A stretch of 64,000 bases of DNA from contig DATAWZ010000046.1 of the NCBI GenBank assembly GCA_036266975.1, positions 1 through 64,000 on the forward strand. Direction: 5' to 3'. A program made the position numbers and the translations under genes. Under the pieces are notes generated by a model. That model worked only from the letters and a program-made list of their open reading frames with translations. It searched no databases and was not told where the DNA came from. Position 1 is the stretch's first letter; the number at the start of each line of letters is the position of its first letter. Origin of the DNA: DATAWZ01 sp036266975. Lineage in GTDB: Bacteria > Actinomycetota > Thermoleophilia > Solirubrobacterales > Solirubrobacteraceae. Shown in pieces: positions 1 to 10,300 of this stretch.

Positions 1-160
1 TGGCACCTCCTGCAAATCCGCTCCCGCTTCGCGGCTGCAAATCTTCGCCTGGCGGCGTCCTCGGGAGCCGGAATAGCGCTGCTGTTCCGGCTCCCTGCGT
101 CCTGGCCATGCTCGATTTTCGCTCGCGAATCGACGACCGGACTTACAGGAGGCACCAATA
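1..160. repeat. nested inverted-repeat element
   Basis: Positions 1-20 (TGGCACCTCCTGCAAATCCG) and 141-160 are imperfect inverted repeats matching at about 16 of 20 bases. Inside lies a perfect 11-bp stem, GGGAGCCGGAA at about 64-74 paired with TTCCGGCTCCC at about 86-96, and a smaller stem around 111-133. No ORF fits. The layout resembles a MITE-like or REP/BIME element, or a structured RNA. The left arm begins at the window edge, so the element may extend further left. Its nature is not established. Confidence 0.45.
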
Positions 161-186
161 GGACGATCCCGTCGATCGCGCGCAAA

Positions 187-507
187 TTGCGATGGCTCGC
201 CCGCCGTCGTGGCGGTATCCATCGCGGTGTGCTTCCCCATGAACGACAGCGCGTGATCGCCGCCGCCGACCGGATCCTCGCGCAGGGCGGCTGGTGCGTG
301 CTGGAGCGGTGCGTCGAGGTCCCGGTGCAGTGCTGGGTGGCCCGCGGCATCATCTTCGACCTCGTCGCCGATGCCGTCGCCGATTCGGTCGAGCTTTAGA
401 TCGCCGAGGCGCCCGAGCTCGACGCCCGCCTGACCGGGCTGCACCCGCGGCTGCTGCAGCCTGAGCCCGCGATGGGCGCCCACCTCTGTTACCCGGCGTC
501 AGCCTGA
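187..507 (+). pseudogene. small ORF with in-frame amber stop, possible gene remnant
   Basis: An ORF of 70 codons ends at a TAG (397-399). The same frame continues open for another 35 codons to a TGA at 505-507 with ordinary GC-rich codon use, as if one gene of about 106 codons had gained a stop. The translation is rich in hydrophobic and charged residues and shows no motif that I recognise. It overlaps the 3' end of the convergent LysR gene by 19 bp. It could be spurious, a remnant, or a 70-residue protein. Confidence 0.25.
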
Positions 508-1382
508 GCGAACGCGACGAAGGCGACGAACGCGGCCACCGGCGGGCGCTGCGGACCAACCGCCGAGCGCAACACGTACCACGGGCGCGGCGACGGACCG
601 TCGCGCAGTCGGATCTCGCCGAGCAGGCCGGCGTCGAGCTCCGCCTCGACGGCCGCGCGCGAGAGCAGCGAGACGCCCAGCCCGGCGCGCGCCGCCTGCT
701 TGACCGCGCCGTTGGAACCAAGCGTCAACGTCGGCGGGTGGACATCGTGCTCCTCCAGGTAGCGCTCGTTGAGCTCCCGCGTGCCGGACCCGGGCTCGCG
801 CAGCAGCCACGTTCGCGAGCCGAGGTCTCGGGCCGACCGGAGCGCCCCGGCGGCCGGGTCCTCCGGCGCGGTGATGCACGCGATCCGGTTCTCGATCAGC
901 GGCTCGGCGCGCAGACGCTCATCCTCGGGCGGCCTGCCCGATACCGCGACATCGACGCCGTGGCTGAGCACCCGCTCCAGGACGTAGTCCCGGTTGCCGA
1001 CCTCGAGCGTCAGCTCGACGTCGTCGTACTCGGCCGAGAACGCGCGCATCAGCGGCGGCACGAACGACTCGGCGGCGGTCGTCACCGCGGCGATCCGCAG
1101 GCGCCGCTGCGCGGTCGCGGCGGCCTCGCGGGTCGCCTGGCGACCGCGCTCGAGCAGCCCGATCACGTCCTCGGCGTAGGGCGCGAAGGCGGCGCCGGCC
1201 TCGCTCAGGCGGATGCCGCGGCCCGCGCGCTCGAACAGCTCGCACCCCAGCTCGCGCCCGAGCGCGGCGATCGCCGAGGACACCGACGGCTGCGTGACGA
1301 CGAGCACGTCGGCGGCGGCGGTGACCGACCCGCCGCGAACGACCGCGAGGAACGCCCGTAGCTGGCCGACAGTGATAGCCAT
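489..1382 (-). CDS. LysR family transcriptional regulator
   Basis: A 297-residue protein of normal LysR length. The N-terminal winged helix-turn-helix (about residues 3-62) contains the family pattern with QPSVSSAIAALGRELG and LFERAGRGIRLSEAG. A periplasmic-binding-like effector domain follows (about 90-290). It is expected to bind DNA as a tetramer and respond to a small ligand that cannot be predicted here. The ATG start gives the canonical N-terminus for this family. It lies 45 bp downstream of the 1428-2510 gene on the same strand and may be co-transcribed with it or have its own promoter. The intergenic bases contain two copies of CCTAAGGG, a possible self-binding site. Confidence 0.9.
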   Translation of the reverse strand: MAITVGQLRAFLAVVRGGSVTAAADVLVVTQPSVSSAIAALGRELGCELFERAGRGIRLSEAGAAFAPYAEDVIGLLERGRQATREAAATAQRRLRIAAVTTAAESFVPPLMRAFSAEYDDVELTLEVGNRDYVLERVLSHGVDVAVSGRPPEDERLRAEPLIENRIACITAPEDPAAGALRSARDLGSRTWLLREPGSGTRELNERYLEEHDVHPPTLTLGSNGAVKQAARAGLGVSLLSRAAVEAELDAGLLGEIRLRDGPSPRPWYVLRSAVGPQRPPVAAFVAFVAFAQADAG

Positions 1383-1427
1383 ACTCCTAAGGGTACGGCA
1401 CGACCTAAAGCCGTCTCCCTAAGGGCC

Positions 1428-2510
1428 TCAGGACAGCCCGTACGGCGCCGACGCGCCGAGCAGCAGGTGCTCGAGAAAGCCGACCCCCTGCTCGACCGCG
1501 CCGCCCGAGCTGCACTGCACCCGGCACAGGACCTGCCGGTGCAGCTGGGTCGGCGAGGCCTCGTCGACCTCCGACAGGCGGAACGTCTCGCGCTCGACGT
1601 CGAGCTCGCCGCGCAGCACCCCGTGCGACCACGTCGGATGCGAGTAGCCGATCCCGAGCATCTGCAGCCGGGTGATCGGCTCGTAGCGCAGCTCGTAGGG
1701 CGCGGCGCCCTCCGAGGGCGTCACCGACAGCGTCCCGCTGTCCGGCCAGCGCGACCCGGCGTCCAGGTCGAGCAGCATCTCGCCGTGCCCGTGGATCAGC
1801 CCGTCCGCGCCCGCCCCGTCCGGGCACAGCACCGCCGCGGTGTTCCACGCCCGCCCGTGCTCGTCGGCGTTCAGATGCCAGAACGCGCACCGGCCGGGCA
1901 GATGGGTCGGCGTCCACAGCCAGAAGAACTGCGGCGGGCGCGCCGGCGCGAGCGGCTGCGGGTCGCGCGCGCCGACCGGCCGCACCCCCCATGAGCGGTC
2001 GCGCACGCCCAGCCCCTGGTCGCCGAGCTCGAGCCGCTCCCCGTCGAGCGCGATCCAGCCGCTCACCCGCGCCCCCTGCGTCATGCGCGTGTAGTCCATG
2101 AAGGCCCGCGGCCCGAAGCGATGCATGAACCTCGGCTCCTCGATCGGGAAGTGGCGCCCGCTGAACACCAGGTCGGCGGCCAGGCCGTCGTGCGCCAGAA
2201 CCTTCAGTCGCAAGGTGCGCAACGGGACCTCAATCCCAATCGAGATCGGCCCGACCTCCAGGACGCTGCGGTCGCTGTGCAGGATCTTCGACGCGTGCAG
2301 GCACTCCTGCACGTCGCCGCGGACGACGGTGAAGTGGGCGTCGGCGACGTTCAGGTGCGGGTAGATCCCGAAGGCCGCGGCGAACAGCAGCGAGCCGTCG
2401 GCGGTGTAGCCGCCGAAGTAGGAGCGGTCGTAGAAGTTGCGATCGGTGCCCGCGACCGCGATCGGCTCGGGCGTCTGGTGGACGTGCCACTCGTCGGCCG
2501 GGGTGATCAC
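1428..2510 (-). CDS. conserved hypothetical protein, AttH/CrtC-like lipocalin-type beta fold suspected
   Basis: A 360-residue protein. The GTG start at 2508-2510 overlaps the TGA of the upstream PPDK-like gene (GTGA), so the two are translationally coupled; the longer open frame further upstream is a shadow of that gene. There is no signal peptide or membrane segment. The sequence is rich in Trp, Tyr and Asp with beta-type patterning. A D-R-S-W-G-x-R element near the middle recalls the second lipocalin-like domain of AttH/CrtC-type and related DUF7064/7065 proteins; this family link is from memory and is tentative. No catalytic residues can be assigned. The coupling suggests it works with the phosphotransfer protein, perhaps as its substrate-binding or acceptor part. 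Confidence 0.75.
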   Translation of the reverse strand: MITPADEWHVHQTPEPIAVAGTDRNFYDRSYFGGYTADGSLLFAAAFGIYPHLNVADAHFTVVRGDVQECLHASKILHSDRSVLEVGPISIGIEVPLRTLRLKVLAHDGLAADLVFSGRHFPIEEPRFMHRFGPRAFMDYTRMTQGARVSGWIALDGERLELGDQGLGVRDRSWGVRPVGARDPQPLAPARPPQFFWLWTPTHLPGRCAFWHLNADEHGRAWNTAAVLCPDGAGADGLIHGHGEMLLDLDAGSRWPDSGTLSVTPSEGAAPYELRYEPITRLQMLGIGYSHPTWSHGVLRGELDVERETFRLSEVDEASPTQLHRQVLCRVQCSSGGAVEQGVGFLEHLLLGASAPYGLS

Positions 2511-3991
2511 GCGCGCCACCCCAGGAAGCGCTGCAGGACCGGGTCGGCCTCGGCCGGCGCGGTGTCGAGCGCGCCGCGGACGACCAGGCCGCGGTCGCCG
2601 TCGAGGGAGATCTCCTCGCCGTCGGCGAGCTCGAGCTCGCCGGTGCCGCACACGCACGGCTTGTCCAGGCCGCGTGCGACGACCGCAGCGTGGCTCGCGC
2701 GCCCGCCGCGGAAGGTGACCACGGCGGCGGCGGCGAGGACGCCGGGCAGGTCGGCGGGCGAGGTCGTCGGGCGCACGAGGATGACCGCCTCGCCGTCCTC
2801 GGCGCGCTGCTGGGCCTCGGCGACCCCGAGCGCGACGCGGCCGACGACGGCGCCGGGCGAGGCGGCCAGCCCGCGGCCGATGACCCGCTCGGCGGGCGGC
2901 TCGTCGCGGAAGATCGGCGCCCGCGCGGCCTCGAGCTGCTCCTCGCTGACCCGCGCGACGGCCTGCTCGCGCGTGATCAGCCCCTCCTCGGCGAGCGCGA
3001 CGGCCAAGCGCACCGCGGCGCGCCCGGTGCGCTGCCCGACACGGGTCTGCAGCACGTACAGCCGCCCCCGCTCGATCGTGAACTCGATGTCGCACAGGTC
3101 GCGCGCGTCGCCCTCGAGCACCGAGAAGACGTTCTCGAGCTCGTCCATCGCCTGCGGCAGCCGGCCGCGCAGCTCGGCCAGCGCGAGCGTGTCGCGCTCG
3201 CCGGCGACGACGTCCTCGCCCTGGGCGTCGAAGAGCACGTCGCCGTAGGCGCCGGCCGCGCCGGTCGCCGGGTCGCGCGTGAAGGCCACGCCGCTGCCCG
3301 AGTCCGCGCCGCGGTTGCCGAACACCATCGTCTGCACGACGATCGCCGTGCCGAGCTCGTCGGAGATGCCCTTGTGCTTGCGGTAGGCCTTCGCGCGCCG
3401 GCTCTCCCAGGAGCGGAAGACCGCCTCGGCCGCCTCGACGAGCTGGCCGCGCGCGTCCGGAAACGGGTCGAGCAGCCCGAGCAGCGCCCGGCAGCGCGCC
3501 TCGGCGTCGGCGCCGGCGGGCAGGTCCATGAGCGCGTCCTCGACCTGACCGACGCCGATCGAGCGCACGGTCGTCGCGAAGCCGTGCAGCAGCCGCTCGA
3601 GCGAGCCGTAGGCGAAGTTCTCATCGCCGCTCTCGGCGGCGAGTGCCTCGGCGCCGGCGGGGGTCAGGCCGACGTTGAGGATCGTGTCCATCATCCCCGG
3701 CATCGACACCGGCGCGCCCGAGCGCACCGAGACGAGCAGCGGCGCGGCGTCGTCGCCGAAGCGCCGGCCGGCCTTCTCCTCCAGGCGCGCCAGCTGGGCG
3801 TGCAGCTCGGCCTCCAGCCCGTCGGGAAGCTGACCGACGCGCAGGTACTCGCGGCCGCAGTCGGTGCCGACGACGAACCCGGGCGGCACCGGCAGGCCGA
3901 GCTCGACCATCCGCACCAGCCCGGCGCCCTTGCCGCCGAGCAGCTCGCGGTCGGCGCCGGGAGCGTCCTCGAAGGCCCACGTGTGTGGCAT
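2507..3991 (-). CDS. PPDK/PEP-utilising-like phosphotransfer protein lacking the PEP-binding barrel
   Basis: A 494-residue protein. Residues 1 to about 340 match the ATP-grasp nucleotide-binding part of pyruvate phosphate dikinase (GGKGAGLVRMVELGLPVPPGF, VRSGAPVSMPGMMDTILNVG, and DIEFTIERGRLYVLQTR). Residues about 375-480 are the swivelling phosphohistidine domain with GGRASHAAVVARG, whose His is the phospho-carrier. Full-length PPDK is about 870 residues and ends in a PEP/pyruvate TIM barrel; that barrel is absent here. The Thr two residues before the catalytic His, the target of the PPDK regulatory kinase, is Ala. The protein should autophosphorylate from ATP and pass phosphate to an unknown acceptor. 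It is translationally coupled to the next gene and divergent from recC across about 105 bp. Confidence 0.85.
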   Translation of the reverse strand: MPHTWAFEDAPGADRELLGGKGAGLVRMVELGLPVPPGFVVGTDCGREYLRVGQLPDGLEAELHAQLARLEEKAGRRFGDDAAPLLVSVRSGAPVSMPGMMDTILNVGLTPAGAEALAAESGDENFAYGSLERLLHGFATTVRSIGVGQVEDALMDLPAGADAEARCRALLGLLDPFPDARGQLVEAAEAVFRSWESRRAKAYRKHKGISDELGTAIVVQTMVFGNRGADSGSGVAFTRDPATGAAGAYGDVLFDAQGEDVVAGERDTLALAELRGRLPQAMDELENVFSVLEGDARDLCDIEFTIERGRLYVLQTRVGQRTGRAAVRLAVALAEEGLITREQAVARVSEEQLEAARAPIFRDEPPAERVIGRGLAASPGAVVGRVALGVAEAQQRAEDGEAVILVRPTTSPADLPGVLAAAAVVTFRGGRASHAAVVARGLDKPCVCGTGELELADGEEISLDGDRGLVVRGALDTAPAEADPVLQRFLGWRA

Positions 3992-4096
3992 CGGGCGGGA
4001 CCCTATCGTCTGATCGGAGAAGCGAGGGGCCCGGCTCGCCGCGGCGCCACCCTCGTGTCCCGCTCCCTGCGCACCCGGCGGAAGAGACTGTCAACG

Positions 4097-7000
4097 ATGC
4101 TCCATCTCCACCGAGCCGAACGGGCCGACGCCCTCGTGGGCGCCTTGGCGGCGCTGCTCGCCGACCCCCTGCCCGACCCCTTCGCCGCCGAGCTCGTGGC
4201 CGTGCCTACGCGCGGCATGGAGCGCTGGCTGACCCAGGCGCTGTCGGCGTCGCTCGGCGCGAGCCCGGGCGCGAGCGACGGGCTGTGCGCGAACGTCCGC
4301 TTCCCCTCGCCCGCGACGCTCACCGGCGAGGCCGCCGCGGCGGCGGCGGGCATCGACCCCGAGGAGGACCGCTGGCCGGCCGAGCGGCTGCTGTGGCCGC
4401 TGCTCGAGGTCGTGCAGGAGTGCCTGGCCGAGCCGTGGCTGCGCACGCTCGCACGCCACCTGGGCGAGCGCGACGACGCCACGCGCCGCGCGCGGCGGCT
4501 GAGCACCGTGCGCCACCTGGCGCGCCTGTTCGAGCACTACGGGCTGCTGCGCCCGGCGATGGTGCGCGGCTGGGCGCAGGGACAGGACGAGCATTGGCAG
4601 GCCGAGCTGTGGCGCCGGCTGCGCGCGCACGTCGAGCAGCCGAGCCCGGCCGAGCGGCTGCCCGGCGCCTGCGCCCGGCTGCGCGAGGACCCGGCGCTGG
4701 TCGCGTTGCCGGCGCGCCTGGCGCTGTTCGGGCTCACGCGGCTGCCCGCCGCGCACCTGGACGTCCTGCGCGCGCTGGCCGCCGGGCGTGAGGTGCACCT
4801 GATGCTGCTGCACCCCTCCCCCGCGCTGTGGGAGCGCGTCGCCCTGGCCGGGAGGGCGGGCTCCGTGTCCAGCCGCCGCGAGGACCCGACCGCGGACCTC
4901 GCGCGCAACGGCCTGCTCGCCTCCTGGGGCCGCGACGCGCGCGAGCTGCAACTCGTGCTCGGCGGCGCGCACGAGGACCACCCGATCGCCGTCCCGGCCC
5001 CGCCGCCGACCCTGCTCGGCCGCCTGCAGGCGGACATCCGCGCCGACCGCCCGCCCCAGCCGGCGCCGCTCGACGACAGCGTGCAGATCCACTCCTGCCA
5101 CGGCCGCGCGCGCCAGGTCGAGGTCCTGCGCGACGCGATCCTGCACGCCCTCGCGCGCGAGGGGACCCTCGAGCCGCGCGATGTGATCGTGATGTGCCCG
5201 GACATCGAGACGTTCGCCCCGCTGATCGGAGCGACGTTCGGGGGCTATGACGTGGCCGAGGGGGATAAAAGCCCGGAGGCCGCGTCCTCACCGCAGCCTG
5301 CGGGATCCCGCCCCATCGATCTCCACGTCCGGCTGGCCGATCGGTCGCTGCGGCGGACCAATCCGCTGCTGGGCGTCGTGGCCGAGCTGCTCGAGCTCGC
5401 CGGGGGGCGGGTGACCGCCTCGCAGGTGCTCGACCTGGCCGACCGCGAGCCGGTGCGCCGGCGCTTCGGCTGGGGCGACGAGGAGCTCGCGCGGGTCAAG
5501 GAGTGGGTCGCGGCGAGCGGGGTGCGGTGGGGCCTTGACGCCCACCGCCGCGAGCCGTTCAAGCTTGCGGCGCTGGCGGCGGGGACATGGCGCAGCGGCC
5601 TTGACCGCGTGCTGCTCGGCGTGAGCATGAACGAGGACGAACAGCGGCTGTTCGGCGGGGTGCTGCCGCTCGACGACGTCGACAGCGGCGCGATCGACCT
5701 CGCCGGGCGGCTGGCCGAGCTCGTCGACCGGCTCGCCAGCGCGCTCGACGCGCTCGGGCGCACCCAGGACGTGGCCTCCTGGACGGCGGCGATCGGGGAC
5801 GCGGCCGACGCGCTCGCCGCCGCGCCGCCCGGTCACGGCTGGCAGCGCCCCGAGCTGCAGCGGCTGCTCGACGACGTGCAGCTCCAGGCCGGCCCGCGGA
5901 CGCTGACGCTCGCGCCGGCCGAGCTGCGCGCGCTGCTCGCCGACCGGCTCGCCGGGCGCCCGACGCGGGCCAACTTCCGCACCGGGCACCTGACCATCTG
6001 CACGCTGATGCCGATGCGCTCGGTCCCCCACCGGGTCGTGTGCCTGCTGGGGATGGACGACGGGGTCTTCCCGCGCCGCAGCGCGCGCGACGGCGATGAC
6101 CTGATCGCCGACGAGCCGCAGGTCGGCGACCGCGACGCGCGCAGCGAGGACCGCCAGCTGCTGCTCGACGCGCTGCTCGCCGCCCAGGAGCGGCTGATCG
6201 TCACCTACACCGGCAACGACGAGCGCACGAACACGCCGCGGCCGCCGGCGGTGCCGATCGGCGAGCTGCTCGACGCGCTCGAGCAGAGCACCGGCGTGGT
6301 GCGCTCGGGGCTCGTCGTGCGCCACCCGCTGCAGCCGTTCGATCCGCGCAACTTCACGGTGGGCGCGCTGGTGGGCGAGCGGGTTTGGTCCTTTGATCGC
6401 GTGGCCCTCGCCGGGGCATCGGCGTTGGTCGGGCCGCGCGCGGCCCCGGCGCCGTTCCTGGGGACGGGGCTCGAGTTCGACGGCGGCGCGCTGCTCGAGC
6501 TCGACGACCTGCTGCGCTTCACCTCGCACCCGACGCGGGCGTTCCTGCGCCGGCGGCTGGGGATCTCGCTCGGCGACTTCACCACCGAGGTCGCCGACGC
6601 GCTGCCGGTCGAGCTCGACGCGCTCGACCGCTGGGGCGTCGGCGAGCGGCTGCTCGCCGCGCGGCTGCGCGGCCTGGACCTGCACGCCGCGCGGGCCGCG
6701 GAGATCGCCCGCGGCGCGCTGCCCCCCGGCCAGCTCGCCGCGCCGCTGGTCACGCGCGAGGTCGAGCCGATCGTCGAGCGGATCGCCGCCGCGGCGCAGG
6801 CGGTGCTCGGCGACGCGGGCCCGGCCGGTTCGGTCGAGGTGCGGGTCACGCTCGACGACGGGCGGCTGCTGAGCGGGACCGTCCCGGGGGTGTACGGCGA
6901 CCTGGTGCTCACCGTCGCCTACTCGCGCCTGGGGCCCCGGGCCCGGCTCGCCGCCTGGGTACGCTGGCTCGCGCTCGTGGCCAGCCACCCCGAGCGGCCC

Positions 7001-7393
7001 TGGCGCGCGGTGACGATCGGCCGCGGCCGGGGCGCCGGGGCGGCGCTCGCGTGCCTGGACCCGCTGCCCGAGGGGTCGGCGCTGGCCGAGGTGCGCGCGC
7101 TCGCGCGGCTGGCGACACTCGTCGAGCTCTACGACGAGGGAATGCGCGGGCCGCTGCCGCTCGCGCTGCGCTCCTCGGCGGCCTACGCCGAGGCGGCACG
7201 CGTCGGGCAGGACGCGGTCAAGGCCGCGCGCTCGAAGTGGGACAGCGGCTTCAGCTACGACGGCGAGGACCGCGAGGCCGAGCACGCGCTCGTCTTCGGC
7301 GGCGCGATCGAGATCGAGTCGAACGAGTTTCACCGCTGCGCGCTGGCGCTGTGGTCGGGGCTGCTCGAGGTCGAGCGGAGCGAGCAGCGGTGA
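4097..7393 (+). CDS. recC: exodeoxyribonuclease V subunit gamma (RecC)
   Basis: A 1098-residue protein, close to the usual RecC length. RecC is the Chi-recognising scaffold of the RecBCD helicase-nuclease that processes double-strand breaks. The ATG at 4097 gives the family N-terminus MLHLHRAERADALV; upstream open frame is shadow. An inactive helicase-like fold is indicated by segments such as VPTRGMERWLTQ and HLTICTLMPMRSVPHRVV, the latter followed by GMDDGVFPRR, which is typical of RecC. The stop overlaps the recB GTG start as GTGA. Transcription probably begins in the short divergent region before 4097. Confidence 0.95.
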   Translation: MLHLHRAERADALVGALAALLADPLPDPFAAELVAVPTRGMERWLTQALSASLGASPGASDGLCANVRFPSPATLTGEAAAAAAGIDPEEDRWPAERLLWPLLEVVQECLAEPWLRTLARHLGERDDATRRARRLSTVRHLARLFEHYGLLRPAMVRGWAQGQDEHWQAELWRRLRAHVEQPSPAERLPGACARLREDPALVALPARLALFGLTRLPAAHLDVLRALAAGREVHLMLLHPSPALWERVALAGRAGSVSSRREDPTADLARNGLLASWGRDARELQLVLGGAHEDHPIAVPAPPPTLLGRLQADIRADRPPQPAPLDDSVQIHSCHGRARQVEVLRDAILHALAREGTLEPRDVIVMCPDIETFAPLIGATFGGYDVAEGDKSPEAASSPQPAGSRPIDLHVRLADRSLRRTNPLLGVVAELLELAGGRVTASQVLDLADREPVRRRFGWGDEELARVKEWVAASGVRWGLDAHRREPFKLAALAAGTWRSGLDRVLLGVSMNEDEQRLFGGVLPLDDVDSGAIDLAGRLAELVDRLASALDALGRTQDVASWTAAIGDAADALAAAPPGHGWQRPELQRLLDDVQLQAGPRTLTLAPAELRALLADRLAGRPTRANFRTGHLTICTLMPMRSVPHRVVCLLGMDDGVFPRRSARDGDDLIADEPQVGDRDARSEDRQLLLDALLAAQERLIVTYTGNDERTNTPRPPAVPIGELLDALEQSTGVVRSGLVVRHPLQPFDPRNFTVGALVGERVWSFDRVALAGASALVGPRAAPAPFLGTGLEFDGGALLELDDLLRFTSHPTRAFLRRRLGISLGDFTTEVADALPVELDALDRWGVGERLLAARLRGLDLHAARAAEIARGALPPGQLAAPLVTREVEPIVERIAAAAQAVLGDAGPAGSVEVRVTLDDGRLLSGTVPGVYGDLVLTVAYSRLGPRARLAAWVRWLALVASHPERPWRAVTIGRGRGAGAALACLDPLPEGSALAEVRALARLATLVELYDEGMRGPLPLALRSSAAYAEAARVGQDAVKAARSKWDSGFSYDGEDREAEHALVFGGAIEIESNEFHRCALALWSGLLEVERSEQR

Positions 7394-10300
7394 TCGACGA
7401 GCCCTTCGACCTGCTCGGGGAGCTGCCGCGCGGGGTGACTGTGCTCGAGGCGAGCGCGGGGACGGGCAAGACCTACGCGATCGCCGCGCTGGCCACGCGC
7501 TACGTCGCCGAGGGCATCCCGCTCGAGCAGCTGCTGCTCGTCACCTTCACCCGGATCGCCACCGGCGAGCTGCGCGAGCGAGTGCGCGAGCGGCTGGCGA
7601 GCGCCGAGCGGCGGCTGGCGCTCGCGCTCGCCGGCGAGGCGGTGTGCGCGACCGACGAGCTTGCGGTGCTGCTCGCGTCCGGTGAGCGCGAGCAGGTCGA
7701 GGTCCGCCAGCGCCGGCTCGCGCGGGCGCTCGCCGACTTCGACGCGGCGACGATCGCCACCACCCACGGCTTCTGCCAGGAGATCCTCGACGGCCTCGGC
7801 GTGCTCGGCGACAGCGAGCCGGACACCGTGCTGCTCGAGGAGGTCGACGACCTGATCGGCGAGGTCGTCGACGACCTGTACGTGCGGCGCTTCTTCCAGC
7901 AGGGCGGCGCGCCGTTCACCCGCGGACAGGCCCTGGAGATCGTGCGCGACGCGGCGGCCAACCCGACCGCGCCGATCGAGCCCCGCGACGCGCCGGCCGA
8001 CGGCGTGCCGGCGATGCGCCGGCGGCTGGCCGCCGCCGCGCGCGAGGAGCTCGCCGAGCGCAAGCGGCGCATGGGCGTGATCACCTACGACGACCAGCTC
8101 ACCGCGCTGCGCGACACCCTGCGCGGCGAGGACGGGGCGCGGGCGGCGGCCCGGCTGCGGGCGCGCTTTCGCGTCGTGCTCGTCGACGAGTTCCAGGACA
8201 CCGACCCGGTCCAGTGGGAGATCCTGCAGCGCGCGTTCGGCGGCGGGGAGGTCGCGCTGGTGCTGATCGGCGATCCCAAGCAGGCGATCTATGCGTTCCG
8301 CGGCGCGGACGTCTACGCCTACCTGGAGGCCGCGCGCTGCGCCTCGACGAGCGCGACGCTGAGCGTGAACTGGCGCAGCGACCAGGGCCTGCTCGACGCC
8401 TACGACGCGCTGTTCGCCGGCGCCCAGCTCGGGCACGAGGGGATCGTCCATCGCAGCGTGCGCGCCTGCGAGGCGGCCCAGTCCCCGCGCCTGCACGGCG
8501 CGCCGGTCGCCGCGCCGCTGCGGCTGCGGGTCGTGGAGCGCTCCCTGGAGGGGCTCTCGACGACCCCGCGCGGGTTCGCGGCGAGCGCGAGCGCGCGCGA
8601 GCTGATCGCGTGCGACGTCGCCTCGGAGGTGGCGCGGCTGCTGTCCTGCGGCGCGCGCGTGGTGGAGGAGCCGGTGCGGCCCGGGCACCTGGCCGTCCTC
8701 GTGCGCACCCACCGCAACGCCGCGCTCGTGCGCGAGGCGCTCGACGGCGCCGGCATCCCGGCGGTCATCAATGGCGCCGGCAGCGTGTTCGCCGCCCCGC
8801 CGGCGCGGGAGTGGCTGACCCTGCTGCAGGCGCTCGAACGTCCGAGCCAGGCCGGGCGGGCGCGCGCGGCGGCGCTGACCGTGCTCCTGGGCTGGGACGC
8901 CGCGCGGGTGGCGTGCGCCGGCGAGGGGGACTGGGAGGCGGTCCACGAGCGGCTGCACCGCTGGGCCGGGACGCTGCGCGCCGGCGGGGTGGCCGCGCTG
9001 AGCGAGGCGGTGACGCTCGGCGAGGGCCTGCCCGCGCGGGTGCTCGGCACCATCGACGGCGAGCGGACGCTCACCGACCTGCGCCACGTCGCCCAGCTGC
9101 TGCACGCGGCGGCGGCCGCCGATCAGCTCGGCGTGACCGCGCTGATCGGCTGGCTGCGCGAGCGGATCGCCGAGGCCGAGCTGCCGACCGGCGACGAGGA
9201 GCGCAGCCGGCGCCTGGAGTCCGACGCGGAGGCCGTGCAGGTCCTGACCATCCACCGCAGCAAGGGCCTGGAGTTCCCGATCGTCTTCCACCCCTACCTG
9301 TACGAGCCGAGCTACGTCTCGCGCGACCCGCAGCCGGTGCTCTTCCACGACCCCGACCACGGCGACGTGCGCACGCTCGACGTCGGCCTGGAGGGCCCCG
9401 ACTACGCGCGCCACCGCCAGCGCGCGCTGGCCGAGCAGCGCGGCGAGGACCTGCGGCTCGCCTACGTGGCCTTGACCCGCGCCCGGCACCAGTCGGTCGT
9501 GTGGTGGGCCGGGTCGTTCGAGAGCCAGCACTCCGCGCTGGGGCGGCTGCTGTTCGCCCGCGACGACGCCGGCGAGGTGCGCCCGGCGGGCGCCGGCGTG
9601 CCCAGCGACGAGGCCGTGCTCGAGCGGCTGCATGCGCTCGCCGCGCGCGTGCCGGGCGCGATCAGCGTCGAGCGGGTCGACGGGGCTGCGGGGGCGCGCT
9701 GGCAGGCGCCGCCGCGCGCGCCGGGCGAGCTGGTGGCCGAGCGCTTCGGGCGGGCGCTGGACCGGGCGTGGCGGCGGACCTCGTACACCGACATCACCGC
9801 CGCGGCGCATGTGCAGGCGCGGGTGGACAGCGAGCCCGAGCACGACCTGCTCGCCGACGAGCCCGAGGAGGCGGGGGCTGCGCTCGGCGTCGCGGGCTCC
9901 GTTGACCGGGCGCTCGCCGCGGTGGAGTGCCCGCTGGCGGGGATGGCGGTGGGGGCGGCGGTCGGCACCGTCGTGCACCGGGCGTTCGAGGCGAGCGACT
10001 TCGCCGCGGCCGACCTGGCCGGCGAGCTCGCCGCGCAGCTCAGGTTGAGCGGGGCTGTCGAGATCGGCGATCCGGCCGCGGTGGTCGACGCCCTGCCGCG
10101 GCGATCTCCACGCCGCTCGGCCCCGGGCTCGACGGGCTGCGCCTGCGCGACCTCGGGCGCGAGGACCGTCTGGACGAGCTCACCTTCGAGCTGCCGCTCG
10201 GGCGGCTCGAGCTCGCCGACCTCGCCGCGCTGCTCGAGCGTCATCTGCCGGCCGGGGACCCGTTGCACGGCTATTCGCGGCGGCTCGCCGATCCCGAGCT

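Noticed and set aside
2690..4096. Long open frame on the plus strand running into recC
   Set aside because: It is the shadow of the PPDK-like gene on the minus strand; its sequence is Arg/Ala/Gly-rich without motifs, and RecC homology starts only at 4097.
4734..7333. Long minus-strand open frames opposite recC
   Set aside because: They are antisense frames of a GC-rich gene, with repetitive Arg/His/Pro composition and no family resemblance.
10085..10100. Programmed -1 frameshift in recB
   Set aside because: There is no X-XXY-YYZ slippery heptamer or adjacent strong stem in the right place, and RecB is not known to use recoding.
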